A stretch of 16,984 bases of DNA from DATBDM01 sp036269915 (GCA_036269915.1 DATBDM010000006.1:1-16984); one strand, 5' to 3'. Positions 7,642 through 14,129 are shown, counted from the first letter of the stretch. Numbers and translations are program-made. The notes: generated by a model not told the origin, from the sequence alone.

Positions 7642-8356
7642 CCTCGGGCACCCAGCCGCGCCGCTCGGCGCGCAGGCGGACGTCGCGCCAGGCGCCGCGG
7701 TCGAGCACCTTGCCCTCGTCGAGCATCAGGGCGCGGTCGGCGACGCCGTCCGCGAAGCGCATCTGATGCGTGGTGAGCAGCACCGCGGTGCCCGCGCGCT
7801 TGGCCTCGAGCAGCAACTCCGCGAGCAGCGCCTGCGACGGTGGGTCGAGCCCGACCACCGGCTCGTCGAGCACCAGCAGCCGCGCGGGGCGCACGAGCGC
7901 GCACGCCAGCCCGGTCTTCTGGCGCATCCCGCGCGAGAGCTCGGCGGGGAGGAAGTCGGCGCGCGCGGTGAGCCCGAGCCGGTCGAGCAGCGCCGTGATC
8001 CGGTCCTCGGCGCCGTCACCGGCGACGCCGTGCGCGAGCGCGACGAGCTCGAGGTGCTGGCGGACGGTGAGGTCGTCGTAGAGCAGCGGGGCGTCGGGCA
8101 CGAGTGCGAGCGCCGCGCGGGCGAGCTCGGCGTCGGGCTCGGCGTGCGGGTCGTGCCCGTCGATGCGCACGGTCCCCTCGCTGGGCTCGAGCAGCCCCGC
8201 GATCGTGCGCACGGCGGTCGACTTGCCGCTGCCGTTGGCGCCGATCAGCGCGACGCACTCGCCTGCGCGCAGCTCGAGGTCGAGTCGGTCGAGGCCGACG
8301 AGCCGGCCGTAGCGGCGGCCGAGGCGCTCGACCTGGAGGGGGAGGGCATCAGGCAC
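7634..8356 (-). CDS. ABC transporter ATP-binding protein
   Basis: Cytoplasmic ATPase of 240 residues from a GTG at 8354-8356. It shows Walker A GANGSGKST (39-47), signature LSRGM (140-144, a variant of LSGGQ), Walker B LLVLDEP (160-166) with D-loop VGLDP, and the switch histidine in TTHQM (His197). The Q-loop position reads VPDAPLLYDDLT, with aspartate where many members have glutamine, as in some ABC-2 type exporters. In-frame starts further upstream (TTG at 8365, GTG at 8395) would add up to 13 residues of basic, unconserved sequence. I prefer 8356 because the family core begins about eight residues later, but no ribosome binding site decides it. The gene overlaps the permease gene and follows the flippase-like gene on the same strand. 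Confidence 0.9.
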   Translation of the reverse strand: MPDALPLQVERLGRRYGRLVGLDRLDLELRAGECVALIGANGSGKSTAVRTIAGLLEPSEGTVRIDGHDPHAEPDAELARAALALVPDAPLLYDDLTVRQHLELVALAHGVAGDGAEDRITALLDRLGLTARADFLPAELSRGMRQKTGLACALVRPARLLVLDEPVVGLDPPSQALLAELLLEAKRAGTAVLLTTHQMRFADGVADRALMLDEGKVLDRGAWRDVRLRAERRGWVPEGE

Positions 8357-8403
8357 GGCGCGCAAGTCTGACGGACGCGCGCGCCGCGGCGGCACGAGTG
8401 TCG

Positions 8404-8415
8404 TGACCTAGGTCA
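8404..8415. promoter_or_regulatory. 12-bp perfect palindrome at gene junction
   Basis: TGACCTAGGTCA is a perfect palindrome that overlaps the stop codon of the flippase-like gene and lies just upstream of the ATPase gene. On the minus strand it begins TTGACC, which resembles a -35 box, but no matching -10 follows at the right distance. It may be an internal operator or chance. Confidence 0.25.
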
Positions 8416-9337
8416 ATGCCGGCGCGCGGCGGAAGCGCACGACGTGGTCGACCCCGGCCCACGCGGCGAAGCCGAGCGCCCCGACGGTGCCGGTGACGGT
8501 CAGCAGCAGCCCGGCCGTGGCGGTGATGGCAAGCCCGTTCGCCCCGAGGATCATGACCACGGCGGCGGCCCCGACGCTGGGGCCGATGGGCAGCTGGCTG
8601 AACGTGACCATCGCGATCAGCACGGCGATCGCGTCGAAGATCGAGGCGTCGACGCCGAGCGTGCGCAGCATCAGCCAGTTGCGCAGGATCTGCGCGAACA
8701 CGGCGACGAGCACGAACGCGATGACGCGCGCCCGTCCGCGCGTGCTGCGCAGGACGGCGAGGCCCGAGCAGAAGCCCTGCCGGCGGCGGCCGGCGAGGCG
8801 GCGCAGCGCGAGCAGGATCCCGCCGGTGATGAGGATGCAGGCGAACGGCAGCCACAGCGGCAGCCCGAGCGGGCCGACGAGCGTGAACGACGTCAGCGCC
8901 GCGAGCCCGGCCTCGGTGGCGAGGATCGGCGTCTCGGCCGCGATCAGCGCCGGGACGCGGGGCGAGTCCTCGGCGTTCGTGCGGCGCAGGACGGCGATGC
9001 GCGCGGCCGCCGCCAGCTGGCTCGAGAGGACGCTCGCGAGGCTGCCCATGCTCGAGGCGCGGTAGAGGCGGCGGCGGCTCACGGTCCCGCCCGCGGCGCT
9101 CACGCACACGAGCCAGGCCTCGCTGCGTGAGACGAGCGCGAGCGCCTGCAGCGCGGCGGTGAGCGCGAGCATCCACAGCGGCGCGGTCTCGACGGCCGCT
9201 ACGAACTCGTGGCGGCGCCCGATGAGCACGACGACGAGCGCGATCGTGAAGGCGACCGCGATCGAGACGGTGAGTACCGTCCGGCGCCGGCGGGAGAGCG
9301 TCCGTCCCGGGCGCCGGGCCGACGCCGCCAGGCTCAC
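8408..9337 (-). CDS. flippase-like membrane protein (LPG synthase TM/UPF0104-like)
   Basis: Integral membrane protein of 309 residues from a GTG at 9335-9337. A basic cytoplasmic start (RRPGRTLSRRRR) precedes about seven or eight helices, the first being VLTVSIAVAFTIALVVVLIG. The middle part, LYRASSMGSLASVLSSQLAA and later VTFSQLPIGPSVGAAAVVM, resembles the transmembrane domain of lysylphosphatidylglycerol synthase/UPF0104 proteins, several of which move lipids across membranes. No soluble synthase domain is attached. The chosen start overlaps the stop of the upstream small ORF by 4 bp (GTGA), indicating coupling; a longer reading frame upstream (to 9424) would overlap that ORF and has poor, Arg/Ala/Pro-rich composition. 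It precedes an ABC ATPase and permease, so a joint export or envelope-lipid role is inferred. Confidence 0.7.
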   Translation of the reverse strand: MSLAASARRPGRTLSRRRRTVLTVSIAVAFTIALVVVLIGRRHEFVAAVETAPLWMLALTAALQALALVSRSEAWLVCVSAAGGTVSRRRLYRASSMGSLASVLSSQLAAAARIAVLRRTNAEDSPRVPALIAAETPILATEAGLAALTSFTLVGPLGLPLWLPFACILITGGILLALRRLAGRRRQGFCSGLAVLRSTRGRARVIAFVLVAVFAQILRNWLMLRTLGVDASIFDAIAVLIAMVTFSQLPIGPSVGAAAVVMILGANGLAITATAGLLLTVTGTVGALGFAAWAGVDHVVRFRRAPALT

Positions 9338-9498
9338 CCCTTCACACTTGGGCGCTGCTTGGCCTGCGCGGCCTCGCGACGCGCGGCTGCCTCTTGCTTG
9401 AGGCGGCGCTGGTCCTCCTCGCACGCCTGAGCATGCTCGGCCAGCGACTTGCGTCGCGGCGACTGCGGCGTCTGGTTCGGACGGGGGGACGGCGTCAC
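9334..9498 (-). CDS. small charged protein, probably helical
   Basis: Hypothetical 54-residue protein starting at GTG 9496-9498. A Pro-rich start (MTPSPRPNQTPQSP) is followed by a highly charged Glu/Arg/Lys/Gln/Ala segment (residues 17-47, with LAEHAQACEEDQRRLKQEAA), which should form one amphipathic helix or coiled coil. GGGAG lies 9 bp before the GTG. The stop TGA shares 4 bp with the GTG of the flippase-like gene, and third codon positions are mostly G or C, so I think it is real. No family is recognised. A membrane-protein partner or adaptor role is only a guess. Longer frames upstream are possible but have no better start. Confidence 0.5.
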   Translation of the reverse strand: MTPSPRPNQTPQSPRRKSLAEHAQACEEDQRRLKQEAAARREAAQAKQRPSVKG

Positions 9499-9602
9499 GG
9501 TGGTGCGCTCCCGGCTCGCTTCCCGTCGGATGACCGCGCGCAAGAGGGAGGCGAAAGCCGGCGTGCGGGTGCTGCGAAATACTTTACCCCTGTCGAGCGG
9601 AC
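9499..9602 (-). promoter_or_regulatory. upstream region of the export operon
   Basis: This 104-bp gap precedes the small charged ORF. Its 3' part contains the only AT-rich patch nearby (AAATACTTTA, 9577-9586). On the minus strand this gives TAAAGT (9581-9586), a TANNNT -10 candidate that would leave a leader of about 75 nt. No convincing -35 is visible. It is the most likely promoter of the four-gene minus-strand operon. Confidence 0.3.
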
Positions 9603-9800
9603 CTAGACCCTGTACAGGAAGCTGTAGACGGCGGAGGGACCGCCCTGGCTCCACTCGGCGAGGCAGTACCGGCATGTGGTGCCGTCGTCGGCGGGCACGT
9701 CGACGGTGGCCGGCGGCCGCCCTTGGACCACCTCCGCATCGACGCGCCGCCCGGTCAGCGGGCCGTCGACGAGCATGGCCGTGATCGTCGGTGCGCCCAC
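9603..9800 (-). CDS. small conserved-looking CxxC protein, unknown function
   Basis: Protein of 65 residues beginning MGAPTITAMLVDGPLTGRRV. The second half holds VDVPADDGTTCRYCLAEW and ends in the aromatic tail AVYSFLYRV. Cys43 and Cys46 form one CxxC pair, too few for a complete zinc finger in a monomer but able to form a disulfide or half a metal site. The whole reads like a single small beta-rich domain. The GTG at 9798-9800 is chosen because TAGACT (minus strand, 9807-9812) lies 6 bp upstream, the geometry of a leaderless gene. An ATG at 9774-9776 is the alternative and would give 57 residues. I do not recognise a named family. Confidence 0.65.
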   Translation of the reverse strand: MGAPTITAMLVDGPLTGRRVDAEVVQGRPPATVDVPADDGTTCRYCLAEWSQGGPSAVYSFLYRV

Positions 9801-9854
9801 GATCCGAGTCTACGCCCCCGAGGACGGGGGGAGCTCCCCAGTAGGGTCGGCGCG
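9801..9854. promoter_or_regulatory. divergent pair of leaderless-type promoters with palindrome
   Basis: TAGACT (minus strand, 9807-9812) lies 6 bp before the GTG of the CxxC gene. TAGGGT (plus strand, 9842-9847) lies 7 bp before the ATG of the fusion gene. Both fit TANNNT -10 elements whose start site would fall on the start codon. Between them is a perfect 12-bp palindrome, GGGGAGCTCCCC (9828-9839), overlapping a second stem, CCCCCG/CGGGGG (9815-9820 with 9825-9830). Neither gene has a Shine-Dalgarno sequence. Confidence 0.5.
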
Positions 9855-10694
9855 ATGGACACGCGAACGGCGGCCGAGCGCTGGGCACGCACATGGGAGC
9901 GCGCGTGGCCGGCCAAGCGCATCGAGGACATCGACGCCCTCTACGCGGACGATGCGACGTACCGCTCGCATCCGCTGCGCGACGCGGAGCCCGGCGGCGC
10001 ACGGGGCTACCTGCGCCGCGAGCTCGCCTCCGAGTCGGACATCGAGTGCCGCTTCGGAGACCCGATCGCCTCGGACGGCCGCGCCGCGGTCGAGTGGTGG
10101 GCGAGCTGGGAGGAGGCCTTCGAGACGGTCACCCTCGCCGGCGCCACGGTGCTGCGCTTCGACGCGGACGGGCAGGTGGTCGAGCACGTCGACTACTGGG
10201 TCCAGGGCGAGGGCCGTCCCGCGCCGTTCGACGGTTGGGGGCGCGTCGGCGCCGGCGTCGCGGGGGCGGAGACGGCGATGCCGTTCCGCTACGAGCTCAC
10301 GATCCTGCCGGTCGCCGACGTCGACCGGGCGAAGGCGTTCTACGGCGAGACGCTGGGCTGGAACGTGGACGTCGACCACCGGGCCGGGGAGCGCTTCCGG
10401 GTCGTGCAGGTCACGCCGCCGGGCTCGTCGGCCTCGGTCTCCTTCGGCACCGGGATCTCCTCGGCGGAGCCGGGCTCCTATCGCGGCATGCACCTCGTCG
10501 TCGACGACATCGTGGCCGCGCAAGCGCTGCTCGCGAGCCGCGGCGTCGCGGTTGGCGAGCCCTTCCACTTCGGCCCACAGGGCCAGACGCCGGGCGTCGA
10601 CCCGGAGCGCGCGCCGTTCGCCTCCTTCCTCGCCTTCACCGATCCCGACGGCAACGGCTGGATGGTGCAGGAGGTCGGCCGCGGCAGAGGATGA
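9855..10694 (+). CDS. NTF2-like (SnoaL) and VOC domain fusion protein
   Basis: Protein of 279 residues combining two small folds. Residues 1-125 look like an NTF2/SnoaL-type cone: WARTWERAWPAKRIEDIDAL, YADDATYRSHPL, then WWASWEEAFE and HVDYWVQGEG. A Gly/Ala linker (about 129-141) leads to a VOC/glyoxalase domain (142-276), with YELTILPVADVDRAKAFYGE, YRGMHLVVDDI and AFTDPDGNGWMVQEV. One uninterrupted frame covers both, with no internal stop or start signal better than the ATG at 9855-9857, which sits 7 bp after TAGGGT. Both folds bind small hydrophobic or metal-coordinated ligands, so a detoxification or ligand-sequestering role is possible. The first VOC metal position is Glu148 rather than the usual His. 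No substrate can be named. Confidence 0.85.
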   Translation: MDTRTAAERWARTWERAWPAKRIEDIDALYADDATYRSHPLRDAEPGGARGYLRRELASESDIECRFGDPIASDGRAAVEWWASWEEAFETVTLAGATVLRFDADGQVVEHVDYWVQGEGRPAPFDGWGRVGAGVAGAETAMPFRYELTILPVADVDRAKAFYGETLGWNVDVDHRAGERFRVVQVTPPGSSASVSFGTGISSAEPGSYRGMHLVVDDIVAAQALLASRGVAVGEPFHFGPQGQTPGVDPERAPFASFLAFTDPDGNGWMVQEVGRGRG

Positions 10695-10743
10695 TCGATG
10701 GCCGTTCTGCGGTACCGTTCGGCGTAGCCCGAGCATCAGGACG

Positions 10744-11190
10744 ATGGACACGCACGACGCCACCGAGACACTCGACGTGCTGCACCGGGCCCGCGCATCG
10801 CTCGTCGCGGGGCCGTTCAGCTTCCACGACTGGTCGCACTGCACGTGCGGCCACCTGTTCGCCGCGGCCGAGGGCACGTACTCGGCGCGCCGTTGCGACG
10901 TCCGCTCCCCCGAGCCGGAGACGCGCTACGCGGCGATCGTCGTCGCCGTGGCGCAGGCGCTGTCCGGTGACGAGCGCCGCTTCACCGCGCCGCGCCGCTG
11001 GTATCGGCCCGCGACGGGCGCGCAGCTCGCCGTCCGGTGGGTCAGCGACTACACGATGGCCCGCGCCATCAGGCGCGGCGACGTCGTCCGCCGCGCAGAC
11101 GCGCTCGCCGTCCTCGACGAGGCGATCCGGCGCGTCGAGCCGGTCACGGTCATGGCGCCCGACGCCCACGATCGCCCCCTCGCCGCGTAG
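10744..11190 (+). CDS. CxCGH-motif protein of unknown function
   Basis: Cytoplasmic-looking protein of 148 residues. A short N-terminal helix (ETLDVLHRARASLVAG) leads to FHDWSHCTCGHLFAAAEG with Cys33, Cys35 and His37, which could bind metal. Cys51 may join them. The C-terminal half is mainly helical (RYAAIVVAVAQALSG, then RADALAVLDEAIRRVE). TACCGT at 10713-10718 fits a -10 element and AGGA (10738-10741) precedes the ATG at 10744, so it may have its own promoter although it lies 49 bp after the fusion gene on the same strand. I do not recognise a named family. It resembles uncharacterised actinobacterial proteins in which a similar motif follows a predicted helix. Confidence 0.7.
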   Translation: MDTHDATETLDVLHRARASLVAGPFSFHDWSHCTCGHLFAAAEGTYSARRCDVRSPEPETRYAAIVVAVAQALSGDERRFTAPRRWYRPATGAQLAVRWVSDYTMARAIRRGDVVRRADALAVLDEAIRRVEPVTVMAPDAHDRPLAA

Positions 11191-11193
11191 TTC

Positions 11194-11222
11194 CCCGGCG
11201 GGAGCGCGACGACGACGCCGGG
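11194..11222. terminator. possible hairpin between convergent genes
   Basis: CCCGGCG (11194-11200) and CGCCGGG (11216-11222) form a perfect 7-bp stem with a 15-nt loop. They lie in the 57-bp gap between two convergent genes. No T-tract follows on either strand, so this is only a weak candidate for a shared terminator. Confidence 0.3.
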
Positions 11223-11247
11223 CTCGCCGACGCTGCAGTCCGCTGCG

Positions 11248-11910
11248 TCAGCGGCCGCCCGCCGCCCGCTCGACCAGCTTCGGCGTCACGTCGCCGACCG
11301 TCGGCACGGTCACGGCCGCCAGCGCCACAGCGTCGGCGGCCGGCGGATAGTGCGGGTTCGGGACGGCGATGACGCCCATCCCGGCGGCGACCGCGGAGCG
11401 GATGCCGTTGCTCGAGTCCTCGATCGCCACGGCGCGCGCAGGGTCGACGCCGAGCCGTCGCGCCGCGTCGAGATAGACGTCGGGCGCCGGCTTGCCGCGC
11501 GCGACCTCCTCGGAGGAGACCGTGACCCGGAACAGGTCGGCGAGGCCGGCGAGGTCGAGCGCGAGGTCGATGATCTCGCGATTGGAGGAGGAGGCAAGCG
11601 CGAGGGGCCAGCGCGCGGCCAGGGTGCGCACGGCGTCGACGGCGCCGGGCAGGAGCGGGAGGCCCTCCCGGTAGCCGTCCTCCATCCGGCGCACGACCTC
11701 GCGGTCGATGGCCTGCGCTGTCATCGGCACGCCGAGGTCGTCGCGCAGGTACGCCGACCACTCGTGCGAGCTCATGCCCATCATCACCGTGGGCGCCTCG
11801 TCGCGCCACTGCCCGCCGGCGTCCCGGACAAGGGCCTCCTTGGCCTGGTTCCAGCGCTGCTCGGAGTCCAGCAGGACCCCATCGAGGTCGAAGACGACGG
11901 CGTCGGGCAC
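11248..11910 (-). CDS. HAD-superfamily phosphatase/phosphomutase (subfamily IA)
   Basis: Cytoplasmic hydrolase of 220 residues, a usual length. Motif I VVFDLDGVLLDSE (Asp8 nucleophile, Asp10 acid/base), motif II ALASSSNREII, the lysine in ARGKPAPDVYLDAARRLG and motif IV VAIEDSSNGIRSA are all intact. The helical cap between motifs I and II (about residues 16-95) is the type found in beta-phosphoglucomutase, 2-deoxyglucose-6-phosphatase and phosphoglycolate phosphatase relatives; sequence alone does not separate these. The GTG at 11908-11910 is chosen because it leaves the usual short lead into motif I. It begins 8 bp after the stop of the VOC gene and is the last gene of the DGPF-ECF42 operon. 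Confidence 0.9.
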   Translation of the reverse strand: MPDAVVFDLDGVLLDSEQRWNQAKEALVRDAGGQWRDEAPTVMMGMSSHEWSAYLRDDLGVPMTAQAIDREVVRRMEDGYREGLPLLPGAVDAVRTLAARWPLALASSSNREIIDLALDLAGLADLFRVTVSSEEVARGKPAPDVYLDAARRLGVDPARAVAIEDSSNGIRSAVAAGMGVIAVPNPHYPPAADAVALAAVTVPTVGDVTPKLVERAAGGR

Positions 11911-11918
11911 GAGGACGG

Positions 11919-12356
11919 TCAGCCGATCCTCTCCGCCAGCTCGACGATGATCCCCTCCGGGCCGCGGACGTAGCAGAGCCAATAGCTGTCGCCATAGCGC
12001 ACCAGCTCGCCGACGAGCTCCGCGCCGCGGGCTTGCAGCCGGGCGAGGACGTCGTTGACGTCGTCGACGGCGAAGGTGATGTGGCGCAGACCCGGGGTGT
12101 TGGCGGGCGCGTCGCGGTCGCCGATCTGCGCCGGCGGCGAGTGGAACTGGATCAGCTCGAGTCGCCCGTGGCCATCCGGGGTCTGCAACATCGCAGCGTC
12201 GTTCCGTACGCCCTCGAGCCCCACGATGCGATCCACCCAGGGGCCGTCGACCGAGAACCGGCCCTGCAGCTCGAGCCCGAGCTCGAGGAAGAAGTCGATC
12301 GCGGCCGCGAGGTCGTCGACCACGATGCCGACGTGGTCCATGCGCTCGACCGTCAT
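11919..12356 (-). CDS. VOC (glyoxalase/epimerase-type) protein
   Basis: Metal-dependent VOC-fold protein of 145 residues with two beta-alpha-beta-beta-beta repeats. The four expected metal ligands are present: His8 in MDHVGIVVDD, Glu67 in GRLELIQF, His92 in LRHITFAVDD and Glu139 in GIIVELAERIG. This pattern fits glyoxalase I, methylmalonyl-CoA epimerase and lactoylglutathione lyase-like relatives. The substrate is not assignable. Its ATG shares ATGA with the stop of the sigma-factor gene, so it is translationally coupled. With the ECF42 and DGPF genes it may help deal with a reactive metabolite, which is inference from context. Confidence 0.9.
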   Translation of the reverse strand: MTVERMDHVGIVVDDLAAAIDFFLELGLELQGRFSVDGPWVDRIVGLEGVRNDAAMLQTPDGHGRLELIQFHSPPAQIGDRDAPANTPGLRHITFAVDDVNDVLARLQARGAELVGELVRYGDSYWLCYVRGPEGIIVELAERIG

Positions 12357-13570
12357 GGGCGCGATGGTAAGGAAGCGGCTCGCGCGCGTGCCGCCTGGCG
12401 GACCAGGTGGTCGCGCTCGGTGACGTTCGTGGCCCGGCCGGCGGCGTCGGCGTAGGCCGCGGCGGCGGCGGACAGGTCGCCGCCCAGCTCATGCAGGTGG
12501 CCGCGGACGGCGTGCCAGCGGTGCCGCTCGCCGATCGCGTCGCGCAGCCGGTCCGTCTCGCGCAGCCCGGCGGCGGCGCCGAGCACGTGACCGACCGCGA
12601 CCGCGCGGCCGAGCACCGCGGCGGGGTCCTGGCGCACCGGGTCGTCGGTGAGCGCGACGAGGTCGTCGTACCAGGCGAGGATCTGCGGCCAGTCGGTCTC
12701 CTCGCCGCTCGCCGCGTCGTCGTGCAGGGCGGCGATCGCGGCCTCGATCTGGTAGCGCCCGGGGCGTTGGACGGCCAGCGCCGACTGCAGGACGCGCACG
12801 CCCTCGGCGATCTCGCGGGTGTCCCAGAGGCCGCGGTCCTGGCGGTCGAGCGTGACGATGCGACCCTCTGCGTCGAGCCGCGCCGGGAGGCGGGCGTGGT
12901 TGAGGAGCATCAGCGCGAGCAGCCCGCGCGCCTCCGGCTCCTCGGTGGCGAGGGTGAGCTGGCGCGCGAGCCGGATCGCCTCACCGGCCAGGTCGACCCG
13001 GCCGGCGTGCCCGGCCGTGTAGATGAGGTAGAGCACGCGCAGCACGACGGCGAGGTCGCCGGGCTGGTCCAGGCGGCGGGCGGGCGGGCCGGCCAATGTG
13101 CGCTTGGCCCGGCTGATCCGCTGCGCCATCGTCGCCTCCGGCACGTAGAAGGCGTCGGCGATCTCGCGGGTGGTGAGGCCGCCGACGGCGCGCAGGGTCA
13201 GCGCGAGCTGGGAGGCCGGCGCGAGGTCGGGGTGACAGCAGCAGAAGAGCAAAAAGAGCGTGTCGTCGCCCTCCTCGGTGGCAGCGGGCCCGGGCCGCGG
13301 CTCGGCGTGCTCGGCCTCCTCGCGGCGCCGGCGGGCCGCCTCGCTGCGGCGGGCGTCGACGAGCCGCCGCGTCGCGACCGCAGCCAGCCACGCGCCCGGG
13401 TCGCGCGGCGGGTGCTCGGGCCACACCCGCAAGGCCTCCAACAAGGCCTCCTGCAGCGCGTCCTCGGCGGCGTCGAAGTCCTCACCCCGCCGGACCAGGC
13501 CCGCGAGTACCCGCGGGACGAGAGCGCGCAGCGCGCCCTCGTCCAGCCGTCGCGTCGGCTCGTCGATCAC
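12353..13570 (-). CDS. ECF42-type RNA polymerase sigma factor with C-terminal extension
   Basis: Alternative sigma factor of 405 residues, about twice a simple ECF. Region 2 lies at about residues 15-75 (EDFDAAEDALQEALLEALRV, then WLAAVATRRLVDARR). Region 4 lies at about 115-165 with the helix-turn-helix GLTTREIADAFYVPEATMAQ. The family hallmark FLLFCCCHPDLAP joins them (about 107-119). Residues 166-405 form the DUF6596/TPR-like extension typical of ECF42, which in studied members is needed for activity and seems to replace an anti-sigma factor. The GTG start at 13568-13570 lies 6 bp after the stop of the DGPF gene, the usual ECF42 partner. It overlaps the VOC gene by 4 bp. It probably autoregulates the operon; its trigger is unknown. 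Confidence 0.93.
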   Translation of the reverse strand: MIDEPTRRLDEGALRALVPRVLAGLVRRGEDFDAAEDALQEALLEALRVWPEHPPRDPGAWLAAVATRRLVDARRSEAARRRREEAEHAEPRPGPAATEEGDDTLFLLFCCCHPDLAPASQLALTLRAVGGLTTREIADAFYVPEATMAQRISRAKRTLAGPPARRLDQPGDLAVVLRVLYLIYTAGHAGRVDLAGEAIRLARQLTLATEEPEARGLLALMLLNHARLPARLDAEGRIVTLDRQDRGLWDTREIAEGVRVLQSALAVQRPGRYQIEAAIAALHDDAASGEETDWPQILAWYDDLVALTDDPVRQDPAAVLGRAVAVGHVLGAAAGLRETDRLRDAIGERHRWHAVRGHLHELGGDLSAAAAAYADAAGRATNVTERDHLVRQAARARAASLPSRP

Positions 13571-13576
13571 GCCGGG

Positions 13577-13987
13577 TCAGTCGTCCGAGCGCGACCCGGA
13601 CATGATCTCCCGGACGTCGATCCACTCGTGCAGCGGCCCCCCGCCCGGGCCGGGCTCGGAGGAGATGTAGGCCGCGATCTCGACCGCGCGCTCGTAGGAC
13701 TCGACGTCGACCATGTACCAGCCCGCCACGAGGTCGCTCGTCTCGGGCAGCGGGCCGTCGGTGGTGACCGGCGAGGCGTCCGGGCCGCCGTAGCGCACCC
13801 ACGTCTGCGCCGGCGTCAGCGCCTGCACCCCGACGAGCTCGCCGTTCTCCTCCAGCACCGCGCTGACGTGCCGCAGGAAGGCCATGTGCGCCTCGACGTC
13901 CTCGGGCGCCCACTGGTCCATCGGGGGGAACGGGTGGTGCGGCTCCGGGCCGCCGCGGTAGTGCTTGAGAAGCAGGTACTTCGGCAT
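13577..13987 (-). CDS. DGPF/YciI-like protein, partner of the ECF42 sigma factor
   Basis: Small soluble protein of 136 residues beginning MPKYLLLKHYRGGP. The DGPF motif appears as TTDGPLPET (residues 75-83), with Leu in place of Phe. The rest follows the YciI-like ferredoxin fold (VAGWYMVDVESYERAVEIAA). Such proteins are encoded next to almost all ECF42 sigma factors and are presumed part of the response; their biochemical role is unknown. The ATG at 13985-13987 has AGGAG 6 bp upstream, which decides the start against longer frames. It is the first gene of the operon and divergent from the ArsR-SRPBCC pair. Confidence 0.92.
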   Translation of the reverse strand: MPKYLLLKHYRGGPEPHHPFPPMDQWAPEDVEAHMAFLRHVSAVLEENGELVGVQALTPAQTWVRYGGPDASPVTTDGPLPETSDLVAGWYMVDVESYERAVEIAAYISSEPGPGGGPLHEWIDVREIMSGSRSDD

Positions 13988-14013
13988 CGTGGTCTCCTGG
14001 TGTCGTGGGCCGC

Positions 14014-14068
14014 GCATGTCGAGGCCCTTCACCTGGTGAGCGGAGCCGGCCTCAGCTTCTCGACATGC
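14014..14068. repeat. 10-bp inverted repeat in the divergent control region
   Basis: GCATGTCGAG (14014-14023) and CTCGACATGC (14059-14068) are perfect inverted copies separated by 35 bp. Each holds TGTCGA, which I recall as the -35 element reported for ECF42-dependent promoters. The copy at 14060-14065 reads TGTCGA towards the DGPF gene, as expected for an ECF42 promoter. The matching -10 is unclear; about 16 bp downstream the minus strand reads CCGCTC. Confidence 0.45.
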
Positions 14069-14094
14069 AATCACTGATCCGGCCCATCCCCTTA

Positions 14095-14128
14095 GGTAAC
14101 TTGACAGTTACGTAACCACCTGGTTACC
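14095..14128. promoter_or_regulatory. 34-bp symmetric ArsR-type operator
   Basis: GGTAAC (14095-14100), the perfect palindrome GTTACGTAAC (14107-14116) and GTTACC (14123-14128) are arranged with exact dyad symmetry about 14111/14112; six non-symmetric bases lie between the elements on each side. The left spacer is the consensus -35 TTGACA. A dimeric regulator bound here would block RNA polymerase, so ArsR autorepression is the natural reading. It may also influence the divergent DGPF operon. Confidence 0.65.
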
Positions 14129-14129
14129 T
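14101..14129 (+). promoter_or_regulatory. promoter of the ArsR-SRPBCC operon
   Basis: A consensus -35 TTGACA (14101-14106), a 17-bp spacer and a weak -10 TTACCT (14124-14129) are visible. The expected start site falls on or next to the A of the ATG at 14137, so the mRNA is probably leaderless. No Shine-Dalgarno sequence precedes the ArsR start. Confidence 0.55.

Noticed and set aside
6151..7776. Plus-strand frame of 541 codons opposite the permease
   Set aside because: Low-complexity Arg/Ala/Gly/Glu content; the minus strand has membrane helices and coupled ATPase gene.
9338..9424. N-terminal extension of the flippase-like protein to 9424
   Set aside because: Overlaps the small charged ORF and looks like out-of-frame sequence; the GTG at 9337 has the classic 4-bp overlap.
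9723..9854. N-terminal extension of the NTF2-VOC fusion to 9723
   Set aside because: It would overlap the CxxC gene and its promoter, is Arg/Pro/Gly-rich, and lies upstream of a good -10 and ATG at 9855.
14060..14065. A complete ECF42 promoter in front of the DGPF gene
   Set aside because: Only the TGTCGA -35 matches; I could not find a convincing -10 at the right distance, so it is reported as an inverted repeat and not as a promoter.
12407..14077. Plus-strand frame of 556 codons opposite the sigma factor and DGPF genes
   Set aside because: No recognisable motifs; the minus-strand products are unmistakable families.
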